Assembly (NCBI GenBank): GCA_017569305.1
Contig: CP069418.1
Span: 2,666,001-2,730,000 of the forward strand
DNA: 64,000 nucleotides
From: Clostridiales bacterium FE2011
GTDB lineage: Bacteria > Bacillota > Clostridia > Christensenellales > Aristaeellaceae
Direction of reading: 5' to 3'
Shown: positions 36,653 to 45,254 of the stretch, piece by piece
Layout of the letters: each line of letters starts with the position of its first letter
Numbering within the stretch: the first letter of the stretch is position 1
Translations under genes and position numbers: made by a program
Notes under the pieces: generated by a model
What the model was told of the DNA's origin: nothing
Databases searched by the model: none
The model's input: only the letters and a program-made list of their open reading frames with translations

Positions 36653-36729
36653 GGCCCGGTAGCTCAGTTGGTTAGAGCGCCAGCCTGTCACGCTGGAGGT
36701 CGAGGGTTCGAGCCCCTTCCGGGTCGCCA
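36653..36729 (+). tRNA. tRNA-Asp (GTC)
   Basis: Acceptor GGCCCGG / CCGGGTC, anticodon loop CTGTCAC (GTC), discriminator G, and CCA encoded at 36727-36729. Confidence 0.96.
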
Positions 36730-36762
36730 CTTTTACGGTAGGACTCGCAGAACGAGCTTCGT

Positions 36763-36838
36763 GCTGGCGTAGCTCAATTGGCAGAGCAGCTGATTTGTAA
36801 TCAGCAGGTTGCGGGTTCGAGTCCCATCGCCAGCTCCA
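36763..36838 (+). tRNA. tRNA-Thr (TGT)
   Basis: Acceptor GCTGGCG / CGCCAGC, anticodon loop TTTGTAA (TGT), T-loop TTCGAGT, discriminator T, CCA encoded at 36836-36838. Confidence 0.96.
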
Positions 36839-36865
36839 CCCTTTGGGTCAAGAGGGACATCATAT

Positions 36866-36950
<85 letters not shown>

Positions 36951-36955
36951 TACTT

Positions 36956-37039
36956 GCGGGAATGGCGGAATTGGCAGACGCGCATGATTCAGGTTCATGT
37001 GTACGTACGTACTTGCAGGTTCAAGTCCTGTTTCCCGCA
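36956..37039 (+). tRNA. tRNA-Leu (CAG)
   Basis: Acceptor GCGGGAA / TTCCCGC, anticodon loop TTCAGGT (CAG), long variable arm made of GTAC repeats, T-arm CAGGTTCAAGTCCTG. CCA is not encoded. It is the last tRNA of the cluster, and its last 19 nt plus 4 more are repeated exactly at 50605-50627. Confidence 0.96.
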
Positions 37040-37043
37040 CGTA
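37021..37043. repeat. Candidate attachment site, tRNA-Leu side
   Basis: These 23 bp (end of the T-arm and acceptor stem of tRNA-Leu plus CGTA) are identical to 50605-50627. A 3'-tRNA direct repeat bounding a gene cluster is the classic trace of tyrosine-recombinase integration. Confidence 0.7.
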
Positions 37044-37074
37044 GAGCTCTTGAGAGATCAAGAGCTCTTTTCTT
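37043..37074 (+). terminator. Terminator of the tRNA cluster
   Basis: 11-bp stem AGAGCTCTTGA / TCAAGAGCTCT (37043-37053, 37058-37068) with loop GAGA, then TTTCTTTTTT. It is homologous to the hairpin at 50628-50653. Confidence 0.93.
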
Positions 37075-37194
37075 TTTTACTTCCGGTCATCCGGCTGCGG
37101 TTTCTTTGCCATTGCTCCGGTATGATGTATGTACTTTATGATCCAATCATATTATTTCATGATTGCAGAATGCAAAAGTGTAACGTAAATCACC

Positions 37195-37223
37195 TTGTTT
37201 TTCATATATTCAGCTGATATAAT
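37195..37223 (+). promoter_or_regulatory. Promoter of the polysaccharide cluster
   Basis: TTGTTT (37195-37200), 17-bp spacer, TATAAT (37218-37223). I see no second promoter before 38248, so this may drive all ten genes. The gap 37075-37194 holds nothing that I recognise. Confidence 0.7.
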
Positions 37224-37258
37224 AGGAAAAACAACTATGCAAAAATCTAAACTCAGGA

Positions 37259-37270
37259 GTAAACGTTTAC
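37259..37270. promoter_or_regulatory. Perfect palindrome between ribosome binding site and start codon
   Basis: GTAAACGTTTAC is a 12-bp perfect palindrome with a central CG, the form of LacI-family operators. It directly abuts ATG 37271 and partly overlaps the CAGGAG ribosome binding site, about 40 bp after the -10, so a bound repressor could block elongation; a hairpin role is also possible. Confidence 0.5.
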
Positions 37271-38179
37271 ATGAGTACTGATACCGTACTTGTAAAAAAG
37301 AAAACGGCAAGGCGGAAAAACCGTTTTTTGCGGAAGTTCTTTCGTGTACTGATCGCTTTGGTATTGATCCTGGCGATCATTACTGCGGCTGTGTATTTTT
37401 ACAGCCAGTATACGCAGACCCATTACCTGATCAGATTCTATCAGGAGACATCCGGAAAAGTCAGTGACAACATCCGGATCGCGGTTGTCTCCGATATTCA
37501 TAACCGGGAATACGGGGAAAAAAACGAAACGCTGATTTCTGACATCCGAGCCCTGAAACCAGATCTGATTCTTATCCCGGGCGATATGGTGATCCGGGAA
37601 CAGGATGACTACAGGCCCATGCTGAATCTTGTGTCCTCATTATCCGGGATCGCGCCGTGTTACGGGGTTCTCGGAAATCATGAGAGCGAACGCATTTATT
37701 ACCGGGACGACCAGGAACTGCCCGGGAAGTTCAGAGACGCGGGGCTGAAGCTGCTGCGCAACGCGACTGAAGAGGTCCGGATCGGAAATGACGTGATCCA
37801 GCTGATCGGAGTGGAAGGCAGCGCTCACGGATTTGAAGCATACGGCGGACGGGAATTCATGGATAAAACCGTGATCAATCCATCTGCGTACAGCATTCTG
37901 ATGGCCCATGTTCCGATCCTCTTTGAATCGCAGCTGGCCGGATATGATTTCAACCTGGGAATCGCGGGACACGTGCACGGCGGGATTGTGAACCTGCCTT
38001 TTGCCGGAGGCCTGTATTCGGACGAAGAAGGATTCTTCCCGCGCTTTACTGCGGGGGAATACACGCTGCAGAACCAACAGAAACTGATCGTCAGCGCGGG
38101 ACTCGGCGATTCCAAACCGTTCCCGCCGCGGATCAATAACATGCCGGAACTGGTTGTGATCGATATTGACCGGTATTAG
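37271..38179 (+). CDS. Membrane-anchored calcineurin-like metallophosphoesterase (YkuE-like)
   Basis: 302 aa. Basic N-terminus (KKKTARRKNRFLRKFFR), one TM at about 27-46, then an extracellular catalytic domain. Two-metal motifs: VVSDIHN (DxH), IPGDMV (GD), LGNHES (GNHE), MAHVP and GHVHGG. It may remove phosphate from a wall or lipid substrate; the real substrate is unknown. First gene of the polysaccharide cluster, 68 bp before the Wzz-like gene. Confidence 0.88.
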   Translation: MSTDTVLVKKKTARRKNRFLRKFFRVLIALVLILAIITAAVYFYSQYTQTHYLIRFYQETSGKVSDNIRIAVVSDIHNREYGEKNETLISDIRALKPDLILIPGDMVIREQDDYRPMLNLVSSLSGIAPCYGVLGNHESERIYYRDDQELPGKFRDAGLKLLRNATEEVRIGNDVIQLIGVEGSAHGFEAYGGREFMDKTVINPSAYSILMAHVPILFESQLAGYDFNLGIAGHVHGGIVNLPFAGGLYSDEEGFFPRFTAGEYTLQNQQKLIVSAGLGDSKPFPPRINNMPELVVIDIDRY

Positions 38180-38247
38180 GAATTCCCGGTGTACAACCGC
38201 CGCACAGCACGTCTGCAGGATGACCTGAAAGATAAGAAGGAGAAGGA

Positions 38248-39594
38248 ATGAAAGAGAAGAACAAAATCCGGACTGGCGAATCCGCAGGAACGCCCGGAAT
38301 TTCCGGCAAAGTATGGAACGGCATGCGAAATGCTTTGAAAGTATTCCGGAAGAGGTGGCGTTTCTTTCTCATTGTTTTTATGCTTGTTTTCCTGGCATTG
38401 TGCGGTTATCACTATTTTGTAAACAAGCACACGGCCAGCACTGTGCTGTCGCTGGATTATGAGGAAGCTTCCAAAGGCCTGACGCCCAACAGGACGCGGT
38501 TCAACATCTTCGAGATCCAGGGCGGCGAAGTGATGGAACGGCTGATTGAATATGCCGGCCTGGAAGGAAAGATCACTCCGAAAGAACTGAGCGAATGCAT
38601 CAACGTTCAGGCAACGCATGATAAAAGCATCAGCGGCAGCGTGAACTATATCAGCACCTCGTTTGTTGTGGAGTTTACAGTCAACGGGGCTATGGCCGGA
38701 AGAACCGCGGAAGATATGCTTTCACTTCTTTGCAAAGCGTATCGCGAGTACTTCGTGGAGCACTACGGATACAATCACTCCATCCTGTCTTTTGAGATTG
38801 ATGACCTGAAATTCAATGACGAGTATCTGACCGCGGTTGATCTGCTGGACCTGAAGTGCAGCCAGCTGGAGAAATATGTACAGCTTCGCAGGCGGGAAAG
38901 CAAAAACTATCAGGAACCGGATACCGGAATTACTTTTTCAGCGCTGGAACAGCGGGTGAATAACTTCTATGACTATGACCTCGCAAAACTCCGATCCTAT
39001 GTGATTGAAAACGGCATAGCGAATGACCGGGCTGGCCTTATCAGCATGCTGGATTACAAAATACGTATGGATCGGCTGATGTACAGCAAACTGATGGCAG
39101 CATACGATGAGGATAATAACGGAATCCGGCTGTATGACGCTGCGATGAGCGCTGTTGTCATGATTCCTACCCAGGATCAGACGATGCAGTATTATATGTC
39201 CAGGACCAAAACCGGGATGGACAATATGGCCCTTCACGCCGACGCGCAGCTTGCAGGCGCGACAGAACGGCTGGAGCAGATTGAATACAGCACTTATCTG
39301 ACTGAAAAGCTGAAGACAAGGCTGTCTGACCGGAAGAAAAAAGCGAAGGCTGACGCTATGATCCACGAGATGGACGAAACACTGGATAAACTTGCCGCTG
39401 ATATCCAGACGGCGGACAGCGCATATACGAGCGCAAGAGCCCGCAACTATATCAGTTTCAGCGATGACAGCAGGGGCTTTAAGGATCAGATTGACCTCGT
39501 TCATTCTCTCCTTTATTCCGTGCTGGCCCTGATCGCGTTACTGGCCTGCGTGCTGCTGTGGAAGATTCTTTCAGACAAGGAGAAAGAAGTATGA
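38248..39594 (+). CDS. Wzz-like polysaccharide chain-length/co-polymerase protein 1
   Basis: 448 aa. TM1 at about 39-57 (FFLIVFMLVFLALCGYHYF) and TM2 near the C-terminus (LLYSVLALIALLACVLLW, about 422-440), enclosing a mostly helical, coiled-coil-rich extracellular domain, the layout of Wzz/CapA polysaccharide co-polymerases. No kinase domain and no Tyr-rich tail. ASTVLSLDYEEASKGLTP just after TM1 is mirrored by ASTVIQYTNSAAKEGYTP in the next gene, so the two are paralogues. The stop overlaps the next start by 4 nt. Confidence 0.8.
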   Translation: MKEKNKIRTGESAGTPGISGKVWNGMRNALKVFRKRWRFFLIVFMLVFLALCGYHYFVNKHTASTVLSLDYEEASKGLTPNRTRFNIFEIQGGEVMERLIEYAGLEGKITPKELSECINVQATHDKSISGSVNYISTSFVVEFTVNGAMAGRTAEDMLSLLCKAYREYFVEHYGYNHSILSFEIDDLKFNDEYLTAVDLLDLKCSQLEKYVQLRRRESKNYQEPDTGITFSALEQRVNNFYDYDLAKLRSYVIENGIANDRAGLISMLDYKIRMDRLMYSKLMAAYDEDNNGIRLYDAAMSAVVMIPTQDQTMQYYMSRTKTGMDNMALHADAQLAGATERLEQIEYSTYLTEKLKTRLSDRKKKAKADAMIHEMDETLDKLAADIQTADSAYTSARARNYISFSDDSRGFKDQIDLVHSLLYSVLALIALLACVLLWKILSDKEKEV

Positions 39595-41483
39595 GACAAT
39601 TCAGCATTCTGCGCTATCTGAAGAAATTCAGCCTGCTGATCTTTCTTCTGTCCGTGATCGGCTCCCTGTTTATCTATTTCTACGCCAAATCCCAGCAGCG
39701 GTATGTGGCTTCCACGGTGATCCAGTATACCAACTCCGCTGCCAAAGAGGGGTATACACCGGACGGAAGTCCCCTGAATGTGGAAGAAATCTATTCTTCG
39801 ACGGTGATTGACGCTGCCATGGCAGACCTGGGATTTCATTCCAATATTGATTCTGTCCGCTCCAACTGCTATGTGGAGGAAGTGGTTCCGGAAACACAGC
39901 AGAAGCTGAATGAAGCCCTGGTGGAAAAGGGTGAGGATCCCTCCTATGTTACGGATACGTACCGGGTATATTTTATCGGCAACAATGATACCGGTGAGGA
40001 TTATGCCTGGAACATGCTGGACGCCATCATCAAGAATTATTACGAGTTCTATGCAGGAAAGTATGTGGAGGAACCGCTGCAGGGCAACGGCGTTTCCGTG
40101 CTGGCGGAAGGGAACTATGACTATGTGGAAAGTACGCAGGTGATGGAGGATTCCATTTCGGAAATGCTGGATTACCTGCTGAGCAAACGGGAAGACTATC
40201 CGTATTTCCGGTCGGTGGACACGGGATATACATACAACGACCTGTACCGTATCTACCGCCTGCTGTACAATTACGAAATTCCCGGCCTCTATGCGGCAAT
40301 ACTGTCCAATGCGGAGACGAATGACAGCGACCTGCTGGTGAGCCGGCTGACAAAAGACTGCGAGGATCTGCAGCTGTATATCGAAAACCGGCAGGAACGG
40401 TCAAAATCCCTGAAAAAACTGATTGACAATTACAGCATCCGCAACAAGGAAATGATGGATTATCATTATCAAAGCGCGGAGAACGGAACGGAATCCATCC
40501 TGAAGGATGTTGAATACAATCATGAGCATAGTAACAAGGAAACAACATATGACGGCCTGATCCAGGAATATGTGGACCTGAACATCGATGTCCGGCAGAA
40601 AACAATCGAGAAGGAACACAAGGAATACCTGCTGTCTGTGTTTGAGGCCGAGGACCATGCACAGGGGCGGAAGACTTTCAGTTCCGAAGAAATCCGTGAA
40701 AAGATCAATCGCTGTGCAGAACTGGCAAACAAATACTATCAGTACGTGGAAAACACGGGACGCGAACTGAACCGCCAGCTGAGCGCAAATTATCTGGCGA
40801 TGATCAGCAGCATCAATGTTCAGCCGACTGTGAACATCAAGCTGTACCTTGTGCTTGCCATCATATTGTTTGTGCTGGTGGGCGGCATCGGAGCTGTACT
40901 GCTGGGAAGAGCACTGGACTTTATCGACTATTTCCGGTATGTGGATAAAACCGTTCAGATTCCGAACCGGGCCAGATGCGACGTGTATATCAGTGAATGG
41001 GCGAACAAACTGCTGGATGAGAATTTTGCCTGCGTAGCATTGAAGATGGATTCCCTGAGCAGCCTGTCCAATGAATACGGACGGGAAGCCGGTGATGAAG
41101 TGCTGAAGGACTTTGCGGCGATTCTGAAGAGCTACGGCGACCTGTACGGATTTGTGGGGCATAACGGCAGCGGCGTCTTCTACGCCTTCTTCCCGAAATG
41201 CCCGCCGGACAAGCTGGATGTGATTCTGAAAGCAATCGGACGCCAGGTTGAGAAATACAATAACCTGAATCAGGGACATACTGTTCACTATATCTCCGGC
41301 AAAGCTGTTTCAAGCGAGGACCACATTTTTGAAATCAGAGATCTGCTCAGGCTTGCCCTGCAGAGAATGCATTCTGAACAGAATGAGGCCGAATCAGAGG
41401 ATGTTTCCGGTAAAAATGCACCGGAGAAAACCCGGAATCGCACAAAGCCGGTAAGCACGAGGAAAAAAAATGATGCGCAATAA
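39591..41483 (+). CDS. Wzz-like protein 2 fused to a degenerate GGDEF domain
   Basis: 630 aa. TM1 at about 13-33, coiled-coil extracellular domain, TM2 at about 414-436 (LYLVLAIILFVLVGGIGAVLL), then a cytosolic domain of about 170 residues. That domain reads as GGDEF: IPNRARCDVYI, VALKMDSLSSLSNEYGREAGDEVLKDFAAIL, VGHNGSGVFYAFFP. The GGDEF loop is replaced by GSGVF (526-530) and no RxxD I-site is seen, so it should not make c-di-GMP. It could be a sensor that couples a nucleotide or partner protein to chain length. Start ATG 39591 overlaps the previous stop; AAGGAGAAAG precedes it. Confidence 0.8.
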   Translation: MRQFSILRYLKKFSLLIFLLSVIGSLFIYFYAKSQQRYVASTVIQYTNSAAKEGYTPDGSPLNVEEIYSSTVIDAAMADLGFHSNIDSVRSNCYVEEVVPETQQKLNEALVEKGEDPSYVTDTYRVYFIGNNDTGEDYAWNMLDAIIKNYYEFYAGKYVEEPLQGNGVSVLAEGNYDYVESTQVMEDSISEMLDYLLSKREDYPYFRSVDTGYTYNDLYRIYRLLYNYEIPGLYAAILSNAETNDSDLLVSRLTKDCEDLQLYIENRQERSKSLKKLIDNYSIRNKEMMDYHYQSAENGTESILKDVEYNHEHSNKETTYDGLIQEYVDLNIDVRQKTIEKEHKEYLLSVFEAEDHAQGRKTFSSEEIREKINRCAELANKYYQYVENTGRELNRQLSANYLAMISSINVQPTVNIKLYLVLAIILFVLVGGIGAVLLGRALDFIDYFRYVDKTVQIPNRARCDVYISEWANKLLDENFACVALKMDSLSSLSNEYGREAGDEVLKDFAAILKSYGDLYGFVGHNGSGVFYAFFPKCPPDKLDVILKAIGRQVEKYNNLNQGHTVHYISGKAVSSEDHIFEIRDLLRLALQRMHSEQNEAESEDVSGKNAPEKTRNRTKPVSTRKKNDAQ

Positions 41484-42831
41484 CTCCCTGCTGAATGGTG
41501 AATACAGCCGGATGCAGCAAACAACAAGAAAGGAATGCCCGGTATTTATCGCATTTCTCGCTGTTGCCTGCACCGTTTTCGCCGGCCTCGGAGACTGGAA
41601 GACACTCAATGATGCATACGGAGCGTTGCCGAAAGTCATCGTGCTCGGGACGATCGTATGTGCATTCCTGTGTTTCCTTGTGACCGCAGATTTCGCAAAG
41701 ATCAGGAAGGCAATAGGGTATTTTCCCATCTTCCTGCTCATGATTGCCGTTTATACCCTGGTCAGCCTGTATATATGGATCACGGATCTTTCCCAGACAG
41801 CATCCATCAGCCGGGCAGGGCAGAAGATCCTGTTCCAGACAATTGTTATTATTTACTGTGTATTCATGTGCTACCTGTTTGAAGACAGGGCGATCAATTA
41901 CATGTTTTTCAGCATGTGCGCCACAAACGCGGCCATCATTCTGCTGGAAATGCCGAAGTACGGTTTCGTGGAGAGCATCTCTTCCGTTGTGACCTGTCTG
42001 ATCACGTTCGGTGAGGCTGAAGGGTTTGTGCGGGCGCTGGAAATCCATGATATCACTTTCCTGTTCGGGCAGTTCTTCATTTACTACATGATGTTTGCAC
42101 CGAAAGGATCAAAACCGGAGAAACGCATCCGGCGCCTGGGGGTGATCCTCTCCGTATTTTTCATGCTGGTGGGACTGAAACGCAGCGTCCTGCCGGCGGT
42201 GCTTTTTGTATGTGTATTCGTAAAGCTGGTCCGGAAGGCCCGAAAACCGGGAAAGTTTATCATGGCGACGGGGATCAGCCTGTTTCTGTTTTTCTACCTG
42301 TATCTCTACCTGACGCGGAGCGGCATCCTGGTATCTTTTCTCGAATCGCTCGGTATCGATATGATGGGCCGCGATATCCTGTGGAAGCTGCCCAATGACT
42401 ACTATGAGCTTTCCCCATTCTGGAAGGGACTGGGCTTTGAAGGCGTGACCGACCTGGTGAATATCTGGTACAGCAACGGACTGATCAATCATCCATTTCC
42501 GCTGCACAATGATATCCTGAAGATCTTTATTGAACTCGGCGCGCTGGGATTCACCCTGTGGGCGGGGATCAATTATATCCTGTATCCCTCTTACTGGATG
42601 AAACAGCATGATACGGAAACCGGATTGCTGTATATAGCCATATTGGCCTATATGACCGTAACGTACCTGACGGACAATACAGCTTTCTATTTCTGGAGCT
42701 GTATCGGCCTGAAACTGATTCCCATGAGTTACAGCTACCGGATCCGCGAAAAGCTGAAGCAGGTTCGGTGGAAAGCGCCGACACCGGATGAAGCGATGAA
42801 TGAGATCCGGCTGATTGAGATGGGAGAATGA
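41470..42831 (+). CDS. Wzy-like O-antigen/capsule polymerase or ligase
   Basis: 453 aa with about ten hydrophobic segments and a large loop (about residues 295-345, ending in FPLHNDILKIFIELG). That sequence matches the HN(D/E)xL(x)3xxxG signature of the O-antigen ligase/polymerase superfamily (Wzy_C). It is probably the polymerase for repeat units flipped by the Wzx at 46471. Overlaps the preceding gene by 14 nt. Confidence 0.82.
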   Translation: MMRNNSLLNGEYSRMQQTTRKECPVFIAFLAVACTVFAGLGDWKTLNDAYGALPKVIVLGTIVCAFLCFLVTADFAKIRKAIGYFPIFLLMIAVYTLVSLYIWITDLSQTASISRAGQKILFQTIVIIYCVFMCYLFEDRAINYMFFSMCATNAAIILLEMPKYGFVESISSVVTCLITFGEAEGFVRALEIHDITFLFGQFFIYYMMFAPKGSKPEKRIRRLGVILSVFFMLVGLKRSVLPAVLFVCVFVKLVRKARKPGKFIMATGISLFLFFYLYLYLTRSGILVSFLESLGIDMMGRDILWKLPNDYYELSPFWKGLGFEGVTDLVNIWYSNGLINHPFPLHNDILKIFIELGALGFTLWAGINYILYPSYWMKQHDTETGLLYIAILAYMTVTYLTDNTAFYFWSCIGLKLIPMSYSYRIREKLKQVRWKAPTPDEAMNEIRLIEMGE

Positions 42832-42837
42832 TGGAAA

Positions 42838-44022
42838 ATGCTGCACATACTGAAGCGGCTGCCGGCTTATCTGAAGGATGTGTTTCTGCTGACGCTGCTC
42901 CGGCCCATCGCCGCGGTACTGAGAAAAACGAGCAATGCATACCGCCATCTCTGGCTGGTGATGGAACGCGGGTATGACGCCAGGGATAACGCATACTGGT
43001 TTTTCCGCTATCTGCGGGAACAGCAGCCGCAGATCAACGTGTGCTTTGTCATTGATCCGGCCAGCCCGGATTACGGAAAGGTTGCGCAGCTTGGCAAGGT
43101 CGCTGCATGGAGATCGCTGAAACACTATCTGATGTATCTGGCTGCAGATATGCTGATTGGTACCCATGTCCAGCCTGCCTCGCCCGACCTGATGGCTTTT
43201 TATCATCTTCGTCAGATGGGGATCCGGCCAAGGGGGAAACAGATTTTCCTGCAGCACGGGATTATTCAGAACAACATGAGACTGATGAGATATCCCGGGC
43301 TGAAGCTTGACTTTTTTGCCAGCGGCAGCAGGATGGAATACGATTACCTCGTATCTGAATACGGTTTCCCGGAAGGCGTGATTCAATACACGGGATTATG
43401 CAGATATGACAATCTCCTCCGGGGAAACAAGCCTTCCAATGAAATCCTTGTTATGCCCACCTGGCGGGGTTCGGACTATCCCCGCGGAGCACAGTTTTAC
43501 GGAACACCTTTTTACCGTCATTTTCAGTCCCTGCTGGAGAATGCCCGCCTGCTCCGCCTCCTGGAGGAGCGGGATCTCAGGCTGATATTCTATCCTCACA
43601 TTGAGCTTCAGGAAGAATTGGATAAGTTCAAAGCTCCATCGGACCGGATTGTCCTGGCAAGCTGGAAGGATTATGATGTCCAGACACTGCTGATGCGCTG
43701 CAGCCTGCTGATTACGGATTATTCCAGTGTGTTCTTTGACGTGGGATATATGGAAAAGCCGGTGATATATTATCAGTTCGATTTGGAGGACTTCCGGAAA
43801 TATCATTACCAGGAAGGCTATTTCACAGCAGAGGAACACGGATTCGGTCCTGTTGCCAGGACAGAGGAAGAAGTGATGGACGCCTTATATGAATGTGCCG
43901 GGAATGATTTCCGGGTGCAGGAAGAATACCGGAACCGCCTGGAGGCCTTTTTCCCGGTCCGGGATGAAAACAACTGTGAGCGGACGTACCGGATCCTCAG
44001 CCGTATGAGCGGGGAAAAATGA
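42838..44022 (+). CDS. CDP-glycerol glycerophosphotransferase family protein
   Basis: 394 aa, peripheral membrane enzyme of the TagB/TagF family. Family motifs: FLQHGIIQNN (around 137-146), and LLITDYSSVFFDVGYMEKP (about 290-308), which bind the CDP-linked donor. The family transfers glycerol-phosphate or similar polyol-phosphate groups, suggesting a phosphate-containing polymer. 6 bp after the polymerase gene. Confidence 0.9.
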   Translation: MLHILKRLPAYLKDVFLLTLLRPIAAVLRKTSNAYRHLWLVMERGYDARDNAYWFFRYLREQQPQINVCFVIDPASPDYGKVAQLGKVAAWRSLKHYLMYLAADMLIGTHVQPASPDLMAFYHLRQMGIRPRGKQIFLQHGIIQNNMRLMRYPGLKLDFFASGSRMEYDYLVSEYGFPEGVIQYTGLCRYDNLLRGNKPSNEILVMPTWRGSDYPRGAQFYGTPFYRHFQSLLENARLLRLLEERDLRLIFYPHIELQEELDKFKAPSDRIVLASWKDYDVQTLLMRCSLLITDYSSVFFDVGYMEKPVIYYQFDLEDFRKYHYQEGYFTAEEHGFGPVARTEEEVMDALYECAGNDFRVQEEYRNRLEAFFPVRDENNCERTYRILSRMSGEK

Positions 44023-44073
44023 CAGGAAACGGGCGCCGCGCCCCAAACAGCGGCAGGGGAGGAACCCAAGAAG

Positions 44074-45210
44074 ATGCTTCGTGTACTGCATTCCGTCAGC
44101 AATATGGGACGTGCGGGAATCGAAACCATGCTGATGAACTATTACCGGGAGATAGACCGGAGCCGGATCCAGTTTGATTTCCTGGCCAACAAACCGGTAC
44201 CGGGCGAATATGACGAAGAGATCCGCAGCCTGGGCGGGCGTGTGTTTGTCAGTCCCGGGCTGAATCCGCTGCATTTTCCCCGGTACAGACGGTACATGGC
44301 GGAGCTTCTGCGCGACAATCCCGATATCCGAATCGTTCACGCGCATAATGAGGCGATGGGGTATTATGCTCTCCAAAGCGCCAGAGACGCCGGGATCCGG
44401 ATCCGGATTGCGCATGCGCACAATACGCGGATTATCCGCGATTACAAATATCCGCTGAAGCTGGTCTGCAAGCAGCTGCTTCCCGGCGCGGCGACGGATT
44501 ACTGGAGCTGCGGCAGGGATGCGGGAATCTACTATTACGGAAAAAAACGCTGGAACACATCCGGCTTCATTCTGCATAACGCAATCGACGTGGAACGGTT
44601 CGGGTTCCGGCCGGAAGTCCGGGAACGCAAGAGGCGGCAGCAAGGACTGGACAAATGCTTTGTGATCGGCCATGTGGGCAGATTCAACGTCCAGAAGAAC
44701 CATAGCCGGCTGCTGGATATTTTTGCCGCTGCCGCCAGGGACATTCCTGAAGCCCGCCTCGTCCTGATCGGCACCGGCGAGCTGGAACAGGCCATGAAGG
44801 AGAAGGCGCGCGGCCTCGGAATCCTGGACAGGACGATTATGCCCGGGCAGATGGCGGATGTCAGCGCATGGTATCAGGCAATGGACTGCTTTGTACTCCC
44901 TTCACTGTTTGAAGGACTTCCGGTGGTCGGCATCGAGGCGCAGGCAGCCGGACTGCCGTGTGTGTTCTCTGACCGGGTTACAGACGAGATCCTGCTCTCT
45001 CCGGAAGCGCGAAGGATTTCCCTCGACACGGACGACGCGGAATGGGCCAGGCAGATTGCAGCGATAAGACAAACAGAAACGAACCGGCTGCAGGGAAAGG
45101 AAACTGTCCGCCAGGCAGGGTATGACATACATACGGAAGCGCGGAAACTTCAGGAGATCTACCTGGAAATGGAAGCCCGCGCGTATTCCACCGCACAGCC
45201 GGAAGCCTGA
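44074..45210 (+). CDS. Glycosyltransferase family 4 (EpsF-like)
   Basis: 378 aa, GT-B fold. N-terminal acceptor domain with VLHSVSNMGRAGIETMLMNYYR and HAHNEAMGYYAL; C-terminal donor domain with VGRFNVQKNHSRLLDIFA, LIGTGELE and the E-x7-E region LPSLFEGLPVVGIEAQAAGLP. Retaining transferase that adds a sugar to the lipid-linked repeat unit; donor and acceptor unknown. Confidence 0.92.
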   Translation: MLRVLHSVSNMGRAGIETMLMNYYREIDRSRIQFDFLANKPVPGEYDEEIRSLGGRVFVSPGLNPLHFPRYRRYMAELLRDNPDIRIVHAHNEAMGYYALQSARDAGIRIRIAHAHNTRIIRDYKYPLKLVCKQLLPGAATDYWSCGRDAGIYYYGKKRWNTSGFILHNAIDVERFGFRPEVRERKRRQQGLDKCFVIGHVGRFNVQKNHSRLLDIFAAAARDIPEARLVLIGTGELEQAMKEKARGLGILDRTIMPGQMADVSAWYQAMDCFVLPSLFEGLPVVGIEAQAAGLPCVFSDRVTDEILLSPEARRISLDTDDAEWARQIAAIRQTETNRLQGKETVRQAGYDIHTEARKLQEIYLEMEARAYSTAQPEA

Positions 45211-45254
45211 AGGACCGGCTTGCCCGTCTGTTATGAAAGGAGGGAATGATCAGC

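Noticed and set aside
36956-37039. GTAC repeats as a microsatellite or restriction-site array
   Set aside because: They form the variable arm of tRNA-Leu(CAG), and the cloverleaf explains them.
38180-38247. A separate promoter for the Wzz-like genes
   Set aside because: No -35/-10 pair with suitable spacing is visible in this 68-bp gap.
41000-41483. Active diguanylate cyclase
   Set aside because: The GGDEF loop reads GSGVF and the acidic pair needed for catalysis is missing, so only a degenerate domain can be claimed.
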